64,000 bases of DNA. It comes from Lantana camara (taxonomy: Eukaryota; Streptophyta; Magnoliopsida; Lamiales; Verbenaceae). The notes beneath the pieces were generated by a model that was given only the letters and a program-made list of their open reading frames with translations, had not been told where the DNA came from and ran no database searches. The stretch's first letter is position 1, and every line of letters begins with the position of its first letter. The position numbers and the translations under genes were made by a program. The stretch spans positions 23,829,001 through 23,893,000 of the forward strand of contig CM074860.1 of the NCBI GenBank assembly GCA_037501455.1. Reading direction: 5' to 3'. Below, in pieces: positions 58,451 to 64,000 of the stretch.

Positions 58451-58920
58451 ATCCCTTCTCGTTGTTTTCTTTTTCCCCTTTGTTTCTTTTGAGTTACAGG
58501 TACCGGTTTTAAGGAGTTTAAGCTAGGCGGCGGTTGTCTGTTGAGTCTGTGGTTGTCATAGCGAGTCTCATGCACTGTACTTGATTTATTTTGTACTTTT
58601 AAGCTTTTAAATGCATGTATTAGATTATGAATATGAATTTGGGAATATTTGTATATAACTTAGCTCGCTTTATTCTTGTATATTTGTTTAAACTTTGAGC
58701 ATGTTTGTCTATATGTTTGATTCCTGGAGCTTCTGCATTTGTTATTTATTACTTTGTGCACTCTGATTTACGGTCTAGACCGCCAAACTTAGGAGGGATT
58801 TTTGTTTGTCACCCGTTCGTCGTAGCATGGTACGTGTGCAGAGTTCCCATTGCGTTACACGTATCAGGCTATGGTGCGGAGAATGTAGTGCCCTTTGCTC
58901 CGGGATGCTATATTCTAAAG

Positions 58921-58932
58921 TGGTATCAGAAC
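58921..58932 (+). other. Primer-binding site of element F, one mutation
   Basis: TGGTATCAGAAC; the canonical site ends AGC. Confidence 0.85.
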
Positions 58933-59107
58933 TCTTGGTTGCAAAACCGGAGCTCTAGCGTTGCGTCCGGTCTGTCTAGGTCGTTCGGCTTAGGATTATG
59001 TGGTTCTTTGCATTCACTTTCACATTTATGTGAATTATGTGTATTATTTGTGTTAATTGTTCACATGAACATGCACTAAACCCTGCACGCATCGATATTT
59101 TAGAATC

Positions 59108-59123
59108 ATTTTTCTTATTTCAG
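59108..59123 (+). promoter_or_regulatory. Possible 3' splice site directly before gag (F)
   Basis: atttttcttatttcag ends one base before the gag ATG at 59125. Confidence 0.5.
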
Positions 59124-59124
59124 G

Positions 59125-60114
59125 ATGGCATTTCGACCTTAACATATAACATTGAAAGAAGGACAAGAAGAATAAGGGTCTTCGTTCTACAAGAGATTTA
59201 AAGAGTTTGATCCGCCGAAGTGATTCGGAGGTGATGAAGTTAAGGCCGAAGAATGGTTGTCCGAGATACTAGGGATTTGGGAAAATTGTCTGGGAACCTC
59301 GCAAGAGAAGGTGAAGTGTACTTGCTGTTTATTCCAAGGTCAGGCTTCAAAATGGATAAAGGAAGTAAGATAGAGAATGAAAGAATCCGGAGAAGAGCTC
59401 ACCTGGGAGATATTTACTCGGGAATTTTGCTACAAATATATTTCTCCAAGTACAATGGTACAAGGGCTCCAAGAATTTTTGAATCTTGAGCAAGAATTGA
59501 CAATGATGGATGACCTCATAGTGGAACTTAAGAGTTCGGGAGCCGATAAAGATTGCCCTAAAGTCCGGAACCATATACAAGGGCGTCAGGATGATATTTA
59601 CCAAGTTTTTCAAGCTTCATGGGTGCATACATGGTCCGAGGAAGTTAGAAAGGCAGTTCAAATGGAGATGGATAATCGACGGTTAGAGTCTCACACCTCT
59701 TATGTGGGACAGGAGCAAGGACCGAGTTCGAGTTCAAACAAGAGACCCGTGCCACAAGAAAAATTTCAAGGACTTCAAGCGAGTAACAACACTAAGAAGA
59801 AGAAGAAAAAGCTTCAACTATCGAAGGTGGATTTGACGTCTTCTCCATCGTAGATAATTCAATGTTCGTATTGCCAAGGCCCAAACCATACGGATGAAGT
59901 ATGTCGGAAGAAGTTTAGTAGATGCTTCAGTTGTGGAGAATCAGGATATATGGCCAATGGTTGCCCAAAGAATAAGAACCCGAAGCCTATGAAGACCCGT
60001 AATTCCAAGACTCTGAGTCAAATCCAAGTTGGTGCAAGTGAAGGCGAAGACTTTGACCACAAGCTTGACACTATTGCCATGGTGAATGGTGGCATCTTAT
60101 CCATGCATATTTAA
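59125..60114 (+). pseudogene. Element F gag
   Basis: From ATG 59125 the frame gives MAFRP, then KEFDPPK and FGGDEVKAEEWLSEI, the standard start of a gypsy capsid domain, with stops. The open part at 59377-59853 continues with LTWEIFTREFCYKYI. After a stop two zinc knuckles follow: CSYCQGPNHTDEVC (about 59870-59911) is intact, and CFSCGESGYMANGC has Tyr for the zinc-binding His. A Lys run (KKKKKK) lies just before the knuckles. The gag is inactive; it ends at taagc near 60114. Confidence 0.85.
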
Positions 60115-60740
60115 GCTTGGGGAAACCCACTTATTTGATTTGTTTCTCTTCCTTGATTACTTCTTGTTACTTGTTTTGTTGCGCTTGTTGTTTTCTTTTA
60201 TGTGAACTTTATTCTTGAAGAGGGTTAGCGAGTTGAGAGCCCGAGAGTGTTGGTGAGTTATGAGGGCCGAGGTTGCTCGGTGGTTTTGTTTGAAGGCGCC
60301 TAGTGAGGTACGGTGTTGCCATAGGCGTTGGTGGCTGCTTTTGGAGGTCCTTTTGGGGCTCAATGATATTCTCGGGTATTAGATTGAAGGCTAGCCCGTT
60401 TGTATCCTTCGTTGGCGGTTGGTTATTTCGGGATGGTGTGACATGCTTTGTGACTCATCTTCAGGGTAACCGAAGGGTCGAGCTAAGCTTTAGGAGATGA
60501 AGATCGGTGTAAGGCCTCCTTGAAGATTCCTTGAAGGTTGGGATTTATTACTACTTGATAGGGACATTAAGACGGTCGTGGTTTTTATCCCGGAATTTGA
60601 CCTTGTTTGAAGATTCCCTACCGGATGAATCTAGCGTGGACGTTGGATTTTAAGACGTGGTCGTTAAGCTCTTAGAAGGTAGTTTCATCAATTTGAGTGC
60701 TTCTCCGTGGAGTGCCCTTGTCCTATCTAAGGAAAAAGTT
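60115..60740 (+). other. Element F region between gag and RT remnant
   Basis: No protease motif was recognised. The sequence is G/T-rich with short open frames only. Confidence 0.5.
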
Positions 60741-61375
60741 GGAATTTTAAGATGAATATAAACTATCGTGAGCTACACCGGTTAACCATGGATGGAGAAT
60801 ACCCTTTTGCTCGCTTTGAGGAGTTGGTGGTCCGTTTTTTTTTAGAGTTTCATGGGGGGCTCCAGTTGTGGTTCCAACAAGGGTATTGTCGACTATGCAT
60901 TCTAGAAGAAGAACCGAGAATTACCTCAAAGAATAAGTCTCTAGTGTTATCGGGATTCAACAGGAGATTCTTCTTTGAATAGGCGGCCATCCCATGACAT
61001 GAAAGACAAAGAAGAGGCACGGTTAGAGTGGATGAGGCTTTTGAAGAGAGTTGCCTTTGGTACTAATTTTCTTACCCGAGGGTGCTCAAAACTACTCCAT
61101 TCCAATCGAGGTACTAAGGAAGGCTTTGGTTGTGCGTTGATAACGGAGAGTTGGAGCCTATGTCTCTCGTAGTGCTTGGTCACGAGACTAATTCCACTTC
61201 TGGTTCGAGACTTGAAGAACCAGTTTGGTGTAGTGGCACGAGAAGAGATGTTGCAAACTTGGTGCAGCAATGTCCAACGTGTCATCGGTTAAAGACCGAG
61301 CATCAAATACCGGAAGGATTCCCCAACTACTTTCGAATTTTATTTGGAAGTGGGAGCAAACGGCTTAGGACTTAG
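60741..61375 (+). pseudogene. Element F condensed pol remnant (RT, RNase H, integrase pieces)
   Basis: Pieces of pol lie very close together. NYRELHRLTMDGEYPF (about 60755-60805) corresponds to the IDYRELN...KYPLP block of RT. KEGFGCALI (about 61115-61141) matches the first acidic region of RNase H, with its Asp lost. CPTCHRLKTEHQ (about 61271-61307) is the CxxC part of the integrase zinc domain. In element A the first and last of these are about 1.4 kb apart, here about 0.5 kb, so large internal deletions occurred. The FIDD catalytic box and the DDE core are missing. Confidence 0.75.
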
Positions 61376-61591
61376 TGTTCGGTTTGCTAAGGCTAATGGG
61401 ATTCACTCAGATTCGGCAAGTGCCATCGAGCCACTGGGAAATAAGTAGTCTTCCTGATTTCTAGTTGAGAAAGTGATATTCCGAGGATTCTACAACTCAC
61501 TTGGATCAGAGTGGTGCAACGGAGGTGTGGAGTTGAGATCGTTCTAAGAGTCGTTCAAGATCTTGCTGCGGACATGAGGACATGTCCTTTT

Positions 61592-61605
61592 GAAGGAGGT
61601 GAGTT
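61592..61605 (+). other. Polypurine tract of element F
   Basis: gaaggaggtgag next to the 3' LTR, in the same phrase as in element C. Confidence 0.8.
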
Positions 61606-64000
61606 TGTAACATCCCACTCGTCTGGCCGTACAGGTACATTGTAACGAGAGAGATACGTGCGCTTTTAAATTATTTAGTTACGCGAATTATATGTTTATT
61701 ATATTGTTTACGTGATATTCTTTGAATTACTTGAATTATTATTTGAACCTTATATGTATTATTTGAACGTTTATGTCCTAATTGCCTTGTTTTTAATTTT
61801 GAACCCTTTTTACTTTCCAATTTTGTTGACTATGTGATATGCATGAATTAAATATGTTATGAACTTGTTTGCATGTTCGTTTTCGTTTTTTGAGTTCGTT
61901 TGATACGGTTTTCGAACTGTTTTATTTGTTAGGGACTTAAGGGCCTAACTAGTTTTAGAGCGCCTTCGGTTCCGGAAGGCGTATCTCGAGATCGGAAATT
62001 CGGATTTGAATTTCGGAAGTAACGAGGGACTCTTAACTAAGAAAGGAAGCTATAGAACTTGTCCTCATATTTTCTAAACCCGTTTGATCCTCCGAATTTT
62101 GCGCGAAACGCGACCCGTGTGACAGATTTGCGACCCTCGCCTGTTTTGCTCATAACCAACCCGTTTCTTATCCGAATTGACCCATTTTTGAACCTATTTA
62201 ACCCTCTGTTAACCCTTTATCTCTACCTACAGACCTCATTTCGGTTCAACCTAGGATAGAAGAAGAAATAAGCAGAAAATGAGAGGAAAAGGAGAAGAAA
62301 GAAAAGAAGAGTAGGGCACTATTCACCAAGTCGGATTTTGAGCTCGTTCGACCTCCGTTCTTCGTCAAATTCGAAAGGTGAGTACATTTATGTGATCTCG
62401 ATCACCTTATCTTTCTTTTTCTCCTGGTTTTATTCATTTTCATGGAGAATCAAGCATGATATGGTCATGTGTGTGAATAGTTAGGTTAAATGATTCATTT
62501 GATTAATTCTTGCATATCTTTGATCCATTTCTTGTTTTAGAGCTGAAAATATGATCAATATGACTTTCTTGTTTCATTTTTATGCATGAATTTCATGGAA
62601 AATGTGCTGAAAATCGAACCACCCTTGATGTACTCCATGAGAGCTTGAATATGAACTTGAATTCCAACCTTTTTGCATCTTTGTTGTTGCGTGTTTTGCT
62701 GTTGTATTGTACATCTTTTGCTGCCTTTCCTTCCCCCTTGGGTGCTGTGACATTGCCCTACCACTGCTTCCATGGAAGCTTGAAGAACAGGGCTGTTGCT
62801 GCGCGAGGAAGATGATGACTACGCCCATTACCGATGTTACCCCGTTTAAGCTTCATGGATGTAACGGGCATTACCTCCATGGCTTCCTGGAGCTGCTGCT
62901 ACTGCCTCCCTTATTGGGGGTTACTCCCATTATACATGGCAGTGTTAACCCCTGTTACCTCCTCTCTTTGTGGTTGTGTTCGTGTAGTTTCGTTCTTTGT
63001 TTCCCCGGTTTTGTTTTGTTGTTCGTTTCTTGCTTCTTTTATGATTTTAATTGTTTTCTCCCACCCCAATCTTGATCCTAACATGTTAATATATGGTTAT
63101 ATGATATGTCTTGTAAATTATTTTAATTTTATAGCCTTGTTTAATTAGTGTAAACTTGAGTGATTGCGTGAACATTTAAATGTACGTGTGATGCCTTCTT
63201 GCATTCCTTTGCCTTGTTTATGTAATTCAAATGCTTGAATGCTTATAATATGTTGTAATATGCTATGGTATGATCATTATGTTTAATTCATGAATTTATT
63301 TGGTGTGAATTTGATGTATTTTTGTGTAATATATGACTTAATATGATCTATTTGATCTCTAACGTGCATGTATATTTGAATTCCTTGTTTCTTTGCCTTG
63401 CATGTAATTTCTTTGCTCTCTTTATGAAATGTATGCATAGCTAACGTGTTATATGACGTGTTATGAGCATTGCATGAGAATTATGGATTCATTTTACATG
63501 AAATATACAAGTTATGATCCGATATGATTTAATATGGCCTTATATGACCTATGTGATATCTCATTGCATTCTTTATGCATCACTAGCATCCATATGGATT
63601 ACCAAGTGTCTAATTAGTGCATTTTGAGTCTAAAGTTGTCTTTTGTTGTTTGTTTTGTCCTTAGGTTGGTTCTGTGGGTAACAAAGAGGTGTTTTAGAAG
63701 TGTTTTGGTTCGTCGCATCCGGTTTGGGCAACAAGGAGAGGTTTTCTTCTTTTAGTTAAATATGACCTACAATCGTACTTGTATTTTAAGTCTGCATGCG
63801 ACTTACGTATATATACACTTATGTAAATACGTGTTTGATTAGTATTTTATGGGAATTAGCCCGTCTTGTTATAAAATCAATTGAAAAACGTTTTTATATA
63901 TACGTTGCTTGATTTGAAAAGCGTTGGTGTGTGTGATTTTGAACTAGCGAGCTTTGGACTTTGAGATGTGAGTTCGTAAAATTCAAAAGTTTTGAAAAAT
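61606..64000 (+). repeat. Element F 3' LTR, cut by the window end
   Basis: TGTAACATCCCACTCG..., the sister of 51668-53510 plus 57280-58912. It has donor-like tcgaaag/gtgagt (62377/62378), the hairpins CATGGA/TCCATG (62854-62881) and ACTCCCAT/ATGGCAGT (62923-62943, one mismatch), and the empty target site of K at about 63425-63429. Confidence 0.93.

Larger units (their letters stand above)
57275..58912 (+). repeat. Element F 5' LTR, second part
   Basis: Continues F's LTR after K. It ends gggatgctata at 58912, where TACA is expected. Joined length is about 3.48 kb. Confidence 0.9.

Noticed and set aside
4070..64000. Target preference of these elements for LTRs of relatives
   Set aside because: Most insertions do land in LTRs, but LTRs make up most of the window, so no enrichment can be claimed.

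Overview
This window is plant nuclear DNA made almost entirely of LTR retrotransposons inserted into one another. No intact host gene, rRNA or tRNA gene was seen. The evidence is a chromovirus-type Ty3/gypsy polyprotein, primer-binding sites for initiator tRNA-Met (TGGTATCAGAGC), very long LTRs (3.0-4.0 kb) with TG...CA ends and 5-bp target-site duplications (TSDs), a Ty1/copia reverse-transcriptase fragment and a tRNA-derived retroposon. It fits the repeat-rich intergenic space of a large flowering-plant genome. I cannot name the species.

The letters A-K are mine. 'Alpha' LTRs (H, I, J, K) start near TGTGACGCC or TGTAACGCC. 'Beta' LTRs (B, C, D, E, F, G) start near TGTGACACCCC or TGTAACATCCC. 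A is a separate, Tekay/Del-like chromovirus.

Layout: 1-4069 is AT-rich DNA with a proline-rich ORF, a copia RT fragment and a copia-like LTR. From 4070 an old minus-strand alpha LTR (H) is host to solo LTR G (4480-8512, TSD AAAAG) and solo LTR I (8551-27552, TSD GAATG). I is split by chromovirus A (11478-27422, TSD TCCTG/TCCAG), whose leader carries solo LTR J (19276-22884, TSD ATCAA). At 27720 minus-strand element D begins. Its 3' LTR is split by element B (28988-43984, TSD GTATC), and B's 5' LTR is split by element C (32885-42107, TSD CTAAA/CGAAA). D ends in an LTR remnant at 49167, where E (49168-51667) begins. Element F (51668 to beyond 64000) follows. Its 5' LTR holds solo LTR K (53511-57274, TSD AAATG), and its 3' LTR shows the matching empty site.

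No element has an intact coding region. A keeps the most: gag, protease, RT, RNase H, integrase and a chromodomain tail, all with stops and frameshifts, plus an unexplained ORF upstream of gag. B, D, E and F keep mainly gag remnants. C has two LTRs, PBS and PPT but a non-coding interior, so it resembles a non-autonomous large retrotransposon derivative.

The most interesting signals are RNA-like structures inside the repeats, not proteins. (1) C carries twelve consecutive hairpins of about 32-nt period just upstream of its 3' LTR; several stems differ in sequence but remain paired. (2) Six LTRs carry a cassette of short palindromes at about the same place (1.0-1.7 kb from the LTR start), with different arms in each element. 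(3) Thirteen LTR copies have a small hairpin (core CAGTC/GACTG, with variants) about 30-60 nt before a pyrimidine-tract-AG, with covarying stems even between beta, alpha and A. (4) The LTRs share a 59-91-nt segment bounded by 3' and 5' splice-site-like sequences, and C, E and F have an acceptor-like site near or directly before gag, which suggests a spliced leader. All of this was read by eye and needs alignment and RNA data to confirm.
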